Shown one piece after another: positions 32,643 to 44,820 of a stretch of DNA of 64,000 nt. The notes under the pieces are model-generated. The model was not told the DNA's origin. It did no database searches and saw nothing but the letters and a program-made list of their open reading frames with translations. The stretch is taken from NCBI RefSeq assembly GCF_001680005.1, contig NC_033560.1:623501-687500 (forward strand), written 5' to 3'. The stretch comes from Plasmodium coatneyi (lineage: Eukaryota > Apicomplexa > Aconoidasida > Haemosporida > Plasmodiidae). The position numbers were made by a program, and so were the translations under genes. The number at the start of each line of letters is the position of its first letter. Positions within the stretch are counted from its first letter, which is position 1.

Positions 32643-34211
32643 TCAATTCGCTAGCCCAATTCATTTGTTCTGTTTATGTATCTCCTAACCAACTTTGCCT
32701 ATCTGTGCCTTTGGCTTAATTTTTTTTCATAATCGGTACTGTGCCGCGAGGAGCATGTCTTTTTGTTTGGTTCGAAACGTTCGATGAGGTCGTCGACGGC
32801 AGGGTGGGCATATCGAGCTGCTACATCTCGAGCGTGTGAGCAGTCGAATCGGGGGAAATAAAAGAAAAAATAAGATAGACATGAAGATGCAATTGTTTGC
32901 AACGATGCAATTCCTACTGCTTCGCATTCCTGTTCCTATCCATCGTGAAGACGCAGGGGGAGGAATGTTAACCAAGTAGTTACATTTCTTTATGCGTAAC
33001 CACGATTTTATTGTACGGTTTTCCTTTTCTTTGCTTGTATTGCATCACGAGCGCAAAACTTTTCCTACTCCCCAAATGCCTCTTCGACCGAATCCCTTTG
33101 CACACGCAGAGTTTGCACCCACTCACCTACTTTACAACGTGGCAACAATAAAGGGGCACCTCCCAAAATGGCATTTTATTCTTGAGGGGAGGGACGGAAA
33201 CAAGCATATGATGTAATAATTTGTTTTAATTATTCAGTTTTTATATGGTATGTTATATGTTTTTTTTATTTTTTTATTATTTATTTATTTTTTTTTTACT
33301 TCAAAAATTAATTATCAAAAACGCTTAAATGGGACATGAGGAGATTACGTAACTAAAGTGTGGACGTATAACTGTATATATGTAATACGGTGCAGCTGCG
33401 CGCTAATATGGTGCACCTGCATACGTATGCAAATATGCACATGTGTGTGTGCACAGGGGGTTACAAGATACGTATGGGCACACACACGGAGTACATAAAA
33501 AGATGAGCCTCAACCTGGGCATATAGACTTGGCTTACACACGCGCGCGTACATATGCAACACATACACGTATGACGATTTGTGTTGCCGGGGCAGGGGTA
33601 ACATGTAAAAAAAAAAGAGAATGAAGAAAAAAAAATTCATAAAATGTAAACGCAACTACATCGCGCGGAAAACCTGAACGAAAGAAGCAAGAAGGGAAAA
33701 TGTTGTTTGGATGCAACTCACGTTGGGGTATACATGATGTCACTGTGCCGATGGGAAAAATAAATAAATCATGAAAGTTGAACGCGCGAAGTGTAGTGGG
33801 GGGTACACACATATGCACATGCGCGTACGTATGAACGCGCTAATGGGCAGGGAGAAGGGTAAAAATGTAAACAGGTGCGTATACACTCTGAGCATATACA
33901 CGTGCGTATACATACTGAGCATATACACATGACCGCATATAATTGGGATTTACTTTTAAAAATTTAATTTTAAAACGGCGAGGCACGCGCAGTTGGTGCG
34001 CAGACGGGGGTGCCGGGCATACGCACGAGCGAGCAGGAGAGAGCCAACCATAAGCAAAGCGGGCGACCCCCAAAACAGACATGCTTCATACGGCACATGC
34101 AGTACGTCCATTTTGTTGCATAGTGAGGTAGATTCGCTGTACCCTGCGGAAGGATCATCCATGCTCATGGGCAAACATACACGCAGAGGCAAAAACGTGA
34201 GAGAGACACGT
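31543..34211. other. Convergent spacer, no firm gene
   Basis: The stretch lies between two converging genes. An open minus-strand frame at 31484-31741 starts MEKLGHNMITGL and has coding-like composition for its first 34 codons, but no partner exon was found. A GC-rich island sits at 32745-32960. Otherwise there are long T and A runs (31950-31973, 32610-32641) and alternating CACATG-type sequence near 33400-33900. Confidence 0.45.
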
Positions 34212-35057
34212 TTATATTTTCTTGACCTTGTCTGCAACAACCTTGACGTTATTTTTTATTAACTGTTGCTTATGATAATTTTTATAATCGAACGTGCAGT
34301 TATGTGCATCGGCATATCTGTGAAGAGAGCAGAAGTAGTGGTTGCATCTGCACTTAATTCCTAAAAGTCCTATACGTTTGCAACAGAAGAAACATTTTTT
34401 CTTGTCCTCGTCTTCGTTCACGTTGGTACTGCTGCTCTCATCGTTTGTCGCATTCGGAGCAGCGTTGCTAGAGCTAGTTCCGCTGGCGTTTTCTTTACTA
34501 TCATTGTTATCCTTGTTATCCTTTTCGACGTTGCTTATATTTATGTTAGTGGAGGAGGGTTGCTGCTCCTCAGGTAGGGGGTTTTCATTTTTCACAAAAG
34601 TGGGTTTCTCCGTTTCTATTTTTTTATTGCCTGTATAACTTGGCTCCATTAGACTATTTATTTTTTTGTAATTATGCAAATTTTCTGTAATATTCTTTTC
34701 GTTTATTTTCTCCATGTCTGATATTTCTTTTTTTTTCTTTTCTTGGAACTCTCGGTAACATTTTGAGCACAAGTTGTTGTTCGCGGGGTTCCCATAAAAC
34801 CCGCAGTTGTTCTCGCACAACACCGGGGTTGGCTGCAGGTGAGGATGAGGGTGTGAGTGTGTGGAGGGGGGAATTGACAAAAGGTATGTAATGGGCAAAC
34901 TTGCGGATGGGGCGCTCCTCCAATCGCGCATTATCCGTCGGAATGCTCATCCAAGGGATACAGGTAAAACGCGCAAAATATGCACAGCAAGCACAACATG
35001 TACAGGCACGCCGATTGGTGGATTCCTTACCGTGGTTGCGTTTTTCTCGGAACTCAT
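34212..35057 (-). CDS. A20/AN1-type zinc-finger protein
   Basis: Two exons: 35031-35057 (MSSEKNATT, donor GTAAGG) and 34212-34832 (acceptor CCTGCAG). About 215 residues. Near residues 14-33 is an A20-type finger with spacing C-x3-C-x11-C-x2-C (CENNCGF, LCSKC). Near the C-terminus is an AN1 finger with C-x2-C-x9-C-x-C-x4-C-x2-H-x5-H-x-C (CFFC, CRCNHYFCSLHRYADAHNC). Between them is a long Asn/Ser/Lys-rich linker with no predicted fold. Proteins with this pair of fingers (ZFAND5/6 and plant stress-associated proteins) bind ubiquitin and assist the stress response and proteasome. The same role here is inferred. The first finger has three rather than four residues between its first two cysteines. 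Confidence 0.88.
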
Positions 35058-36844
35058 TCTGCCTGGGCTTCCTTAATGAAGAAATATATTTTATACAAGT
35101 AAAAAGGGACTAGGTAGAATAATAAAAAAAATGGTTAAAAAAAAAAAGAAAAGAAAAAACAATCTCTGCAGTTGCACGATTCTCCTTTTTACATCCTCAT
35201 AGGAATAACAAAATGACGGGGCGCGAAGTGAATAATGAATAACTTCCTTCCCAATAACTTCGTCGCGCTGTGATGGACATACAAGCTGTACTCCTATGCG
35301 GTGTAATTATCAATTTGTGAATTTCACTCTTCTATTTTTGCACAAACTGAACAATTATGCATGTGTGTATTGCTATGTATACATATATAAACTTCGCTTT
35401 GTGCATATATTGGGTTCTACTACTCTGCTAGCTTTTTCGTTTTGATTTAACAATTTCGTTCATTCATTTTTTTTTTTTCTTTTTTTTTCTTCCCTTTCGG
35501 CTGTTTTGAAATTTATATATGTGTGTAAAAATTGTGAGCTTCATAAATTGTGTACTTCATAAAATGAAAACCCCAGAAGTTGAGAACTCCGTCAATTTGA
35601 GCTTCGTGAATGATATTCACTTCACGAATTCTTGCACATCCGTGCGATGCTGTATGAGGCTCGGTTGGAAGTTCTCGGCGGGGAAACACGTACTGTGCTG
35701 AATTACGTGCGGAGGTTTATGTAATGCTAACAATTTCTGCTAAATAGGATGGAAAAAACCGACTTCCTTGCTTCTTATTCGTATCTTCCCAATTTTCAAA
35801 ACATGCTAATTGCTCCCACAATTGTCACCGCAGTCAAGGGATGGGTACACGTTCGTCCAATGATACCAGGAGCTATAAATCCAGTCCGAACTTCTTAATT
35901 CGCGTAATAAAGCAAGCGTTTTTTTTGTGCTCATATACCTCTGTAGAACTAAAAATACATAAATAAATAGAAGTACACAGGAGAGGTGTATTGTGGTACG
36001 TACAATTTGTGTGCGTGTTCGCGCGTATGTAAACACGTGAAGGCGCATGGAACACGCATACATTTGTGCGTGTGCACGTATTTTGTGAGCGTTCGCATTT
36101 TTTTTTTTTTTTTTTTTTTCCCCCTATTTGGCTGTTTTGTTCATACAAAAATAGGGAATTTTCTGACTTTTTTTTTTTTTCTTTCTCTCTTAATTTTGGC
36201 TATCTCACACGTAGATAGGCATAATGAATTGCGTACTTCTCTCGTTTGTTCATTTTTACCCTATATAATCCGGGATGACAGTTCTCCCTCTTCGTTCCGT
36301 CGCAGTGTTGCAGTGGCACATGTAAGTCTCGTTAGGAACGCCTTTACTGGCACTACACTAGCGCTAGCACGGACAACTCAAAGCAGTCACGAAAAAGCAT
36401 AAAGGCTATTAAAGAAAAATCAAACGATGTAGCCGTCCGCCGGGGGAGGACGTGCATTGGGCTTTATATGCTCCTGTCACCTAGTTGTAAAAGGGGCAGG
36501 CGTCCAGATGTATCGTCAAGCGCAACGCCGACGTGAGGGTGCGGCTAGGCGGAGGGGCGACGACAGAGGCTAACGAAGCCAACGTGGCAAACATGGCGAA
36601 CGTGACAAACGTGCTAAACGACGCAAATGCCAACGAAGCAATCAATTCAAATTTACCACAATTGCAGGGGCGCGCTGACGAAACAGATTTGCTTCATATA
36701 ACGGGGGGAGAATTAACTCGTAATATATATGCAAATACGCCTGAGTACGTACGTACGTGCGTGCTGTTAAACCTATTTTGGGCTACTTCAAATTCGTTGG
36801 CAAAGTGCAATTTGCTTCTTACGAGTAGCTGTGCGGCGTGCACA

Positions 36845-36877
<33 letters not shown>

Positions 36878-39800
36878 CGTTTGCGGCGGGCAGAGTTTTA
36901 TCAAAGTTCTCTGTGGTAATGATAGGCTGCCAAACGACGCAGGTACAAAAACTATGCGCACTTGCGTAGTACGTGAATGTCATAAACACGTGCTCATGAA
37001 GAACGTACACATGCATAAAACGTACTCGTACGTGCGCAAGTGGTACGAAAAAACGAAAAAGCGGTATGCGTGCACATGGGTCAGCGTTAAGTGCGAGCAG
37101 GCACGTAGGCATTCGCACGGATATACACGTTTTTATGTACACGCAGGGATGGTGTACGTACAATGAGCGTACATGGCTGCTTCGCCGCACCAGCGGGAAT
37201 TTATTTTGTACCTGTAAACGTACGTACAAAAGTAGTACATGCAGTATTTTACTTATACGAATTTTTATCGATGTATATATAATCAATACATATGTACTAT
37301 CCCGTTCACGCGTTTATATATACAAAAGTGGGGGGAGAGAGGACCTTCATCACGTAATTGTTATATATATAATATATATACATTGGTAAATACTCGTGCG
37401 CAATTTTGCAATGTCAATGGGATGACAGGCAAATTTCAGTTTGGGTTGAAAAGTTGGTAAAGCTTGACGCCTTTTTTTTTTGCTTCATTTTGTGTTTACT
37501 TTTTTTTTTTTTTTGTTCCTTTTCCTTCGTTTTTTTTTTTTTTTTTTTTGAGTAATTTTTTTAATTTTGGTTGTTCCGATGGGTGGCGAGCAAACCAAAC
37601 CGTGTACTGGTTTACTTCGTTGTTTGCCTTACATGTTCAAAATTACATATATGGTTTCGCGCGGGTTATACATTTGTATATATAATATATATGTACAATA
37701 CATGTGCGTATGTACATACGTCCGTTACGATGGCGCGTCCCAAGCCGTTTCGCTGTTCACCCGCCCTTGCGTATTATTACAATTTGTTATATACGTCAAG
37801 TGCGGTTCACGTTTAACGCATGTTCGTTCATGGGGGAAACGGAAAATAAACGCCCCCCGCGTTATTATCCCTTTTTTTATGTGCAACAAGAAGAGTAACA
37901 TGGTTACAGAGTTATGCGAAAGTGGTTAGCTATTTGTTACAATGCGATGCGTGGCAAGTGGTACATATAATATAACCCCCTTATATGTACATATAGCTTT
38001 GCGCGTACAAGTACTTTTGCTAAACCAAATTATTGCATTTGCCTTGGTTGCAAGGGGAACCATGCACTACGGCTACTGTGCTTTCATAATTCCATCAACC
38101 ACCTCCGATCCACTTTTCCCTTCTTATTTATTATTTTTCTTTTTTCTTTGTTTCTCTTTGCTCACCCGCTTTACCAGCAATTTTGTCAAAACCATTTTGG
38201 TTGCGTTGTCTCCTTCATGAGCATTTGTATACAGGTGAATGGGTCACTCGGTGATCACGTGATTATTACGTCAACGTACTTTCATCGCATATACCTTTCG
38301 CGTAGTTCGCCGGCCAAATAAGCACTCACCATTATGCAAAGCATTTTAAGTCGTATTGGATTTTACCTCCCTCTGTCCCCACGCCAATTGGGAGAAAAAT
38401 GAACTGAAGAACAAAAGTGGGCGAACATATGGAAAAGGTACCCCCCCTTGCCCATCGGAAAAGTACAACATGAGAGTGCTAGCTTCTTACGAACGGGTTG
38501 CCAACCTTTGCGTGTCGAACGTTTGGTTTTGCTCAACCCATCGTATTCATTACCCTTAGATTTAGGCGATTACCCTTTGTGGTTCTACTCCGTACCGCCT
38601 TCTAACGCGATTTGGAAATTCCTTTCCTTTTACATATACTCTTCGTTAACATGTTGAAATGGAACCAGCAAAGTGAGGGGGAAAGGTAAGCGCGTGCCGT
38701 CTGTATAAGGTTGCTCTCGTACGCCACCGATACAGGGTATCAAATAAACGAACTCATATATGCCTCCAATCACCGTACACTGGAATGGCAAACCAATCAC
38801 CTTCGTCAATTTCCGACCCACCGTAAATTACTCATATCGTGCGTATAACACGCATATGTTAAAAAGGCACACACGGAGGGCTGCACAGATGAGGAAAAAT
38901 GAACAGATCTAAACCAAAGCTAAAATGTATTTTTTTTTGCTGCCCTTACTAATTGATACACTTTTAGTGCTAGGAAATATTTTATATACACTGGCGAGTA
39001 ACGCAATTTGGCTTGTGCCCTCTTCGGTTTGTTCATCGCTAAGTGTGTATATGGGAGCTATTCCCTATCCTCTCTGTTACCCCATTCCCACGTTTTGCCT
39101 CCATCGAAAGTACCTAGCCAAAGGCGAAATTGATAAAGGCTGAATGGAGATCTCCAATTAGGCGTACGCTTAGTTTTACGTGTGTGCTAGTCCGTTTGTC
39201 TATCCGTTTAAAGGGGTTCCTGAACTGTCATCCGTCGAAGGGGCAATACCGTAAGTGGAGAGAAGAACGTTGCATATTGTGCATGGCGATTTCTCCAACC
39301 AAGCGTCAATACAGTAGGCTCATGTAAACACATTTCATCATGTTTCTTTTACCTTACCAGTTGCGCAAAAAAAAAAAAAAAAAAAATTGTAGCGCGGCCA
39401 TTTAACGGCTTTTCCGTATGAACCGTTCAGGTGACTTGCACACCAATACGTAGTTAAGGCGAATGCCAACTTAACGGTTTTGCTTTTACGGGCCAAGTTA
39501 TGCCCATGTGAGGAGACATATACATACGTTGGAGTAACTTCCACCCTGGAAGGAAGTTCGATTAAAATGAAAGCAGTGCACATAAGGTTATAAGTCTTGT
39601 TCATTCTCTTCCTCCTCGATGAAAGGCAAATTCATTGAAAAAAAAAGAAAAAAAAATGAAATAAACAAGCTGACATTGATAGTGGTCTCCCCCTCTTTTG
39701 CGTATCTCCCTTATGCATCCATATGTATCCACGTCTGTACGAGGTTCATCCGTAGGCAGTTCATCCGTACGCAGCTCATCCCTGCAGCTTCCCCATATTA

Positions 39801-40930
39801 TCATTTTCACAAATGGTTAGTGACCCCCTTTTGTCCACACTCACGGCCTTTACACGATTCCCCACATTTGCTAAAGCCGTAAATGAGTTGCTCACGTGGG
39901 GAAGTCTTTATACAAACGGGACCGCACGAATAATCACACTTTGGAATCCTACGTAGAGACGAAAAGCAACTCTTCTATTCTATGTCACACAGGTTGAGAA
40001 GTAAAATACCCCTTCTGCTGGGGGCGAACTAAACAAAGTAAGCAATTCTAAACAATAAAAGAGTGTACCTTCAAAATGGGGAAAAGGAGGAAGTTCATTA
40101 TCGTCCAATCCAGAGGAAGTGCTTTTTTTTTTTTTTTTTTTTTTTTTTTGGATTTTGTCCCATTAGGCCCTCATGTGAACCGTAATGAGCGTAAGGACAT
40201 AAAAATATGTATGTGAGTTGACTCATTTCCCCCAACCGTGGCTGTATTCAAAATTGGTCCATTCTGTCACCTCCTTTGTAGAATGCGTCTCTACAGGCAA
40301 AGGGAAATTTGACTAAATAAGGGGAAGTTCCCCCCAACCTGCTGTCAAAAAAAATTGCTCCGTTGAAAGCGATCGCCGCGCTACCTAGCGAACGTAAAAA
40401 CGGGGATCACAATGTGGGGTAACAAAAATGCAAACGCAACATGCAGAAGCGTAGCTGTCCCGGCGTGGTTGACCCATTTTGGTGGTCGTTCAAAATTTGC
40501 ATTATTGCGTAGAAAAAAAAAAAGAAAAAAAAAAAAGAAAAAAATACAAGAGATACGGGGCAATTTGTGTTCCCCCTATTGGCATCCTTTTTTTTTTTTT
40601 TTTTTTTTTTCTTTTTTCTACGTAATAACGTAAATTTTTCACAAACGAAAAAAATTTGTTCATCCTTTTTTCCAAAGAATAGCTTCGAATTATGTAGTGC
40701 GGGGATCCACCTGTTGGGGTTTTTTTCCCACGTCGTGCTTCTCCACTGATTTGTTCGCTGGTTCACCAAATTTGCTACATAACACCAAGCCGTCCTTTTC
40801 TGTTATATCGTAAGGGGATTAGTGTAGCTTGCTCACTCTGCTAGCCGATTAGCAGCGCCTTTGCAAGCAGGTGACAGTAAAGATTTGTTGCTAACTGCAT
40901 TGTATCCAGGACGAAAAACGACAGGGACAA
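35058..40930. other. Long gene-poor stretch
   Basis: Nearly 6 kb without a convincing gene between two divergent genes. Open frames are short and carry homopolymers. Two plus-strand fragments have codon-like composition: 35562-35690, starting MKTPEVENSVNLSF, and about 36533-36770, which is rich in Asn and Ala and ends at a GTACGT donor. Neither could be joined to a recognisable protein. There are blocks of alternating purine-pyrimidine sequence (TACGTACGTGCG, GTACATACGT) near 36740-37400 and 37670-37740, and A/T runs near 36846, 37501, 39365, 40123 and 40590. Confidence 0.45.
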
Positions 40931-41613
40931 ATGGTAAGCGCGGCAATCCGACAGCGTAGAGCTCCTTCTACGCCGTTTCCCCTTTGTTGGCCAACAGCCC
41001 CACCCTCATGCCATCCAACGCCCACCTTTCGCAGGGGAAGTTCAAGAAAACACAAAAGGTACTTAAGCTGAAGAGGATCATCAACCCAAAGGACAGCAGG
41101 CTTCAACAGAATGGCCAAAAGGAAGTAAAAAAAAATATTAACAAAAATGACGAGAAGGTAAAACAAGTAACCCAGATAGATAGTAACTTATTTTTTAATT
41201 ACAATGAAAATTTATGTCCACCATATAATATAATCCTTGACACGAACTTTATAAACTCCAGCATACAATATAAGTTGGACATAATAAAAGGCTGCTCAGA
41301 ATTGCTGCTAGCCAAATGCAATATCTACGTGACAGACTGCGTTGTGGCGGAAATGGAAAAACTTGGCCAGCGATTTTCCCTGGCTTTAAAAATATTAAAG
41401 GATCCAAGATATATCCGACTGACCTGCACCCATAAAGGAACCTATGCAGATGACTGCATTGTCAACCGGGTCACTGAAAGTCGCTGCTATATCATTGCGA
41501 CCAACGATAGGGACTTAAAAATCAGGTTAAGAAAAATTCCTGGCGTTCCCATTTTATATGCCAAAAATTTTAAGTACAGAATTGAGAGGTTGCCGGATAA
41601 CATTATGATATGA
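40931..41613 (+). CDS. FCF1: FCF1/UTP24 rRNA-processing PIN endonuclease
   Basis: The first exon is only the start codon (40931-40933), followed by donor GTAAGC. Exon 2 (41035-41613, acceptor TTTCGCAG) continues GKFKKTQKVLKLKR, matching the conserved MGKxKKTRK start of FCF1. That match is why I prefer this start to the in-frame ATG at 40984. About 193 residues, close to the human length. The PIN-domain acidic residues are present: Asp70 in ILDTNF, Glu106 in VVAEMEKL, Asp140/141 in ADDCIV and Asp159 in ATNDRDLK. The C-terminus (YRIERLPDN) matches the family. FCF1 is the small-subunit processome nuclease that cuts pre-rRNA at the 5' end of 18S and nearby, in the nucleolus. All catalytic positions are kept, so it should be active. 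Confidence 0.92.
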
Positions 41614-42519
41614 CGAGGGGTGCCCAACATTGGGAATTTTTTCCCACTCCGATTAGCACGGATCGCCTCCCCCCTTTTCCCAAGTGCATATTAACGTTGT
41701 GCATGGGGATGTCCCCAGGCAATTCACACTGCTATGTGTGTAACACGCACGTGTGGATGGGTAGAACATATGCGTTTGTATAACTGCCTCACTTTTTTCG
41801 TTCACATAAACAATTTTTAATATTCGTTTAACCCGTTGCTTTCACCCCCTTTTTTTTACGTAAACAATCCAATTTGCCTCATAATCAGTCAAACCGTTTG
41901 AAGTTACCATCTGTGCTTCATGTAGCAACACAGCGACGCAGCCATTTTATGGAAAATGTATTGCACCGTTTGGGAAAGTCACATGTGGTGGGTGGGGGAA
42001 TTTCCCCGATTTGTATTTTTATTTTTGTGTCCACATCGGATTATAGTATGTACCTTTTGGGAGGGAAAAAAAATAACCGATGGATGTGGATGCGCTTAAA
42101 AATAGAGGAACTCACAAGTTAGTGTCATGCGAAGTGCGCCGCATCAAATGGGTCACGTCAAATGGGCCATCACAGCTAGCTAAAAAGAAAAAATATGAAT
42201 GTTCAGGCAAAAAAAGTACCTCACAAGGCATTTGCACGTGGGAAAAAAAAAAAAAAAAAAAATGACTAATTCATTGATTAATGGCTAGCTAACCAATAGG
42301 AACAACTGCACACACGGACTTGCAAACCACCTCTCCACCCTTTGTATCGTTCGCGTGAAAGGTGGATTAAGCGACCTGTGGAAAGCTTATGCCGAACTAC
42401 TCATGTGGTCATATCTCAGTTTTATTTCCTTCACGTTTTCCTGAGAAGAAAAAAAATTCGTTTCTTTTTTGAAGTTACAATATTTGGCGTATATTTTTAT
42501 CTTTTCAGCTTTGTTGCAT
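41614..42519. other. Convergent 3' spacer
   Basis: The stretch lies between the 3' ends of FCF1 and the dynactin-like gene. It is mixed-composition sequence with an A run near 42242-42262. Nothing resembling a gene was seen. Confidence 0.55.
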
Positions 42520-44820
42520 TCACTTAGCAAATCTCTCCCTTACGTCGACGAATCCCGGGGACATATCCGTTACAGTGTTGTGATACCTGAAGGGGTGAAG
42601 GTTTCCATCCCTATTTTTTTCCCCAAACAGGTTGGCCCGAATATATGAACGACAGCCAACGCTGCTGTTGGATATGAAACCTGCGGGTAGGGGGAAAATG
42701 GTGTCCATGTGGCGCCATGTGCGTAAAAGTATAAACCTGGCCCCCCATCATAGCATACATGTGTGTGAACTGACGTATAAACCGTGATTAGTACCACGCC
42801 GCCGCCTCATACACACTCAAGACCCACTTATACTTATAGTCAAAGTAATTATGATCCCCTATGGTGGGGACATTTGCTATGAATGTCCCGGATCGGAATA
42901 TGTTATAATTGCCAATGTACATATCAGCATTTGCACAATTGATAATGGTTATGTTGTCCTCAAATAAGTTGTTGTCGCCGATGTAGATGTTCCCCTTGTT
43001 TGAGCTGATGTAGCAACCTGGAAATAAAATGTTGCCACTGCCTACTTTAACGTTACTACCTGGGGTGGCTAAGAGGTAGGAAGGTTTTGCTAAGATTTCT
43101 TGTACTACCTCATTTTTTGCATGGTGGTTGTTTCTCTCTTTCGTTTTTTTTGGTGCGTCCCTTTTGTGTGGACTTTTAATTGGGGAAAATGACACCCCAT
43201 TTGTAGGACCCCTGTAAGAACCACTAATTAGCGAAAGCTGCAAAATGTGCCTATTCACACGACTGTTGAAGGGCCCCCTTCTTGCTTCCACCCAGTTGGT
43301 GTCCTTCATGAAGTAAAAAGAAATGATATAGTCCAGGAAGAACTTAAAAAGACATTTTCTGATTTTTCTACTATATATATAATTTTTATTTTGTCGTAAA
43401 TTTATCAATGCTTTATTTTCACTATATGTTAACTCTGTCCATAATTTTTTACTTTTATATTTATTCATTTTGATAGTTATACACATTTTCCTATTTTTGT
43501 AAAATAATTTTTTCACTTTTTTTTCTGTGTTTTGCTTATGTCTGCTTATCACTCTGTTTTGCACAATGGCAATCTTGAAGAAGTCGTTTACTTCGTTTTC
43601 GTCCATTCGACATTCTGTTGGTGGCGGTCCGCGGGCAGGTTCCTCCCCCTCAACGTCCTTTTCTGAACAGTTCAGTGGGGAAATGAGACTTTAAATAGAT
43701 AATTGTCAATGAGGGTGTGAAACGAAAGGGAAAGAAAAAAAAAAAAAACGGAAAAAGGGGAGATACACTTTTTGTACTCCCCCGTTGTTTATCCGCTTTG
43801 AGGAGAAACTGCCACCAAATGCATGCGTGTATATGTTCACACATGTTTTTCACATGAGACATATATGCGAATTCACATGTTGGGAAGTGAGTAGAAGTGA
43901 CGTTATTGTATGTATTGATGCTGGAGCACCTCTTGCAAGCTTTCACACACTTAATTAGTTCACTTGCGGATTTGTTTTGTCAACTTACCCAGGTTGGTCA
44001 TCTCTGTACCAGTTTTGCATAAGGGGGGATCGCTGCTCTGGAGAGCTGTCCCCGCGTTGTGCCCCTTCGTTTCTAACCGACCAATGGTATTTAAATAAGA
44101 ACACAAGGGGGATGAATCTATGCTCATATGCGATTTGAACGTTTTGTAGTTCTGTAGAAGATGAGGGCGAGAAGAAATGGTGGCGTCTTCTTCATCGGCA
44201 AATGGAGAATTATCGTTAGGTCTAGAATACCCTTCTTCTTGATCAGGCAAAATATCTGCTTCCTTGTTGGCACTCGTTCCGCTTGGTATCGACTTGAACT
44301 CTAAGTGAGAATTTGAGTCTGCACGTGAGGTCTGTGAGGAGTTGCCCGGCGGTGTCATGAACGATGTCACCTGTGACGTGGTTGCCAAATTGGCACCGCA
44401 AGAATTCGACGTGGAGTGCTCCCCAGATTGGACACTGGAACGATCCCACAAATCCGATGAGTTTATTTTACGCCTGTTCGTGTTAAATTTCCTAAATATG
44501 TTGCTACCCCCCTGCGCTGTTCCCCCTTCAGGGGATAGCTTTTTAAATTTGTATACATACTCACTTAGTGATTTTACGCGCTTATACGGATTTAGCTGTT
44601 CACTCTTTATGGAGGTACACGAATCGTTTGTGGACGTTTTGGCTGAACCCCAACCTAGGAAGCTGTTCGATTGCTTTTCCACCCCGCTGGACGTGTGAGA
44701 CACGTCAGAAGCGTGTGCTGATCCCCCCATGGGGGCAGGCCTTTCTTTTTTCCCCATTCCTCTGTTACCCAGGTTTAGGGAAAACAGCTTCACCAATTTG
44801 TCGTTGTTCATGGTGTGCAT
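42520..44820 (-). CDS. Dynactin p27 (DCTN6)-like beta-helix protein
   Basis: My favoured model is one gene with exons 43989-44820, 42817-43662 and 42520-42680, phases agreeing, about 612 residues. The first exon starts MHTMNNDKLVKLFSLN and is Ser/Asn/Thr-rich and probably disordered. The second has a basic, Lys/Asn-rich part, then hexapeptide repeats of a left-handed beta helix: NVKVGSGNILFPGCYI, IYIGDNNLFEDNITII, MYIGNYNIFRSGTFI, TIGDHNYF. The third continues the helix (ISNSSVGCRSYI). Order and spacing match dynactin subunit 6 (p27), a part of the pointed-end complex that links dynein to cargo. The donor at 43988 (GTAAGT) is strong; the acceptor before 43662 (CTGTTCAG) and the donor at 42816 (GTGTGT) are moderate. 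The alternative is two genes: a DCTN6-like gene starting at ATG 43606, and a disordered protein ending by read-through at 43960. The long N-terminus is absent from animal p27. Confidence 0.6.

Noticed and set aside
35562..35690. Short exon-like frame MKTPEVENSVNLSF
   Set aside because: The composition is coding-like, but no consistent downstream exon or family was found. It is kept only as part of the gene-poor region note.
36533..36919. Asn/Ala-rich plus-strand open frame
   Set aside because: Its repeat-like ACGAAGCCAACGTGGCAAAC composition, lack of a start with a good upstream exon, and A-run ending make it doubtful.
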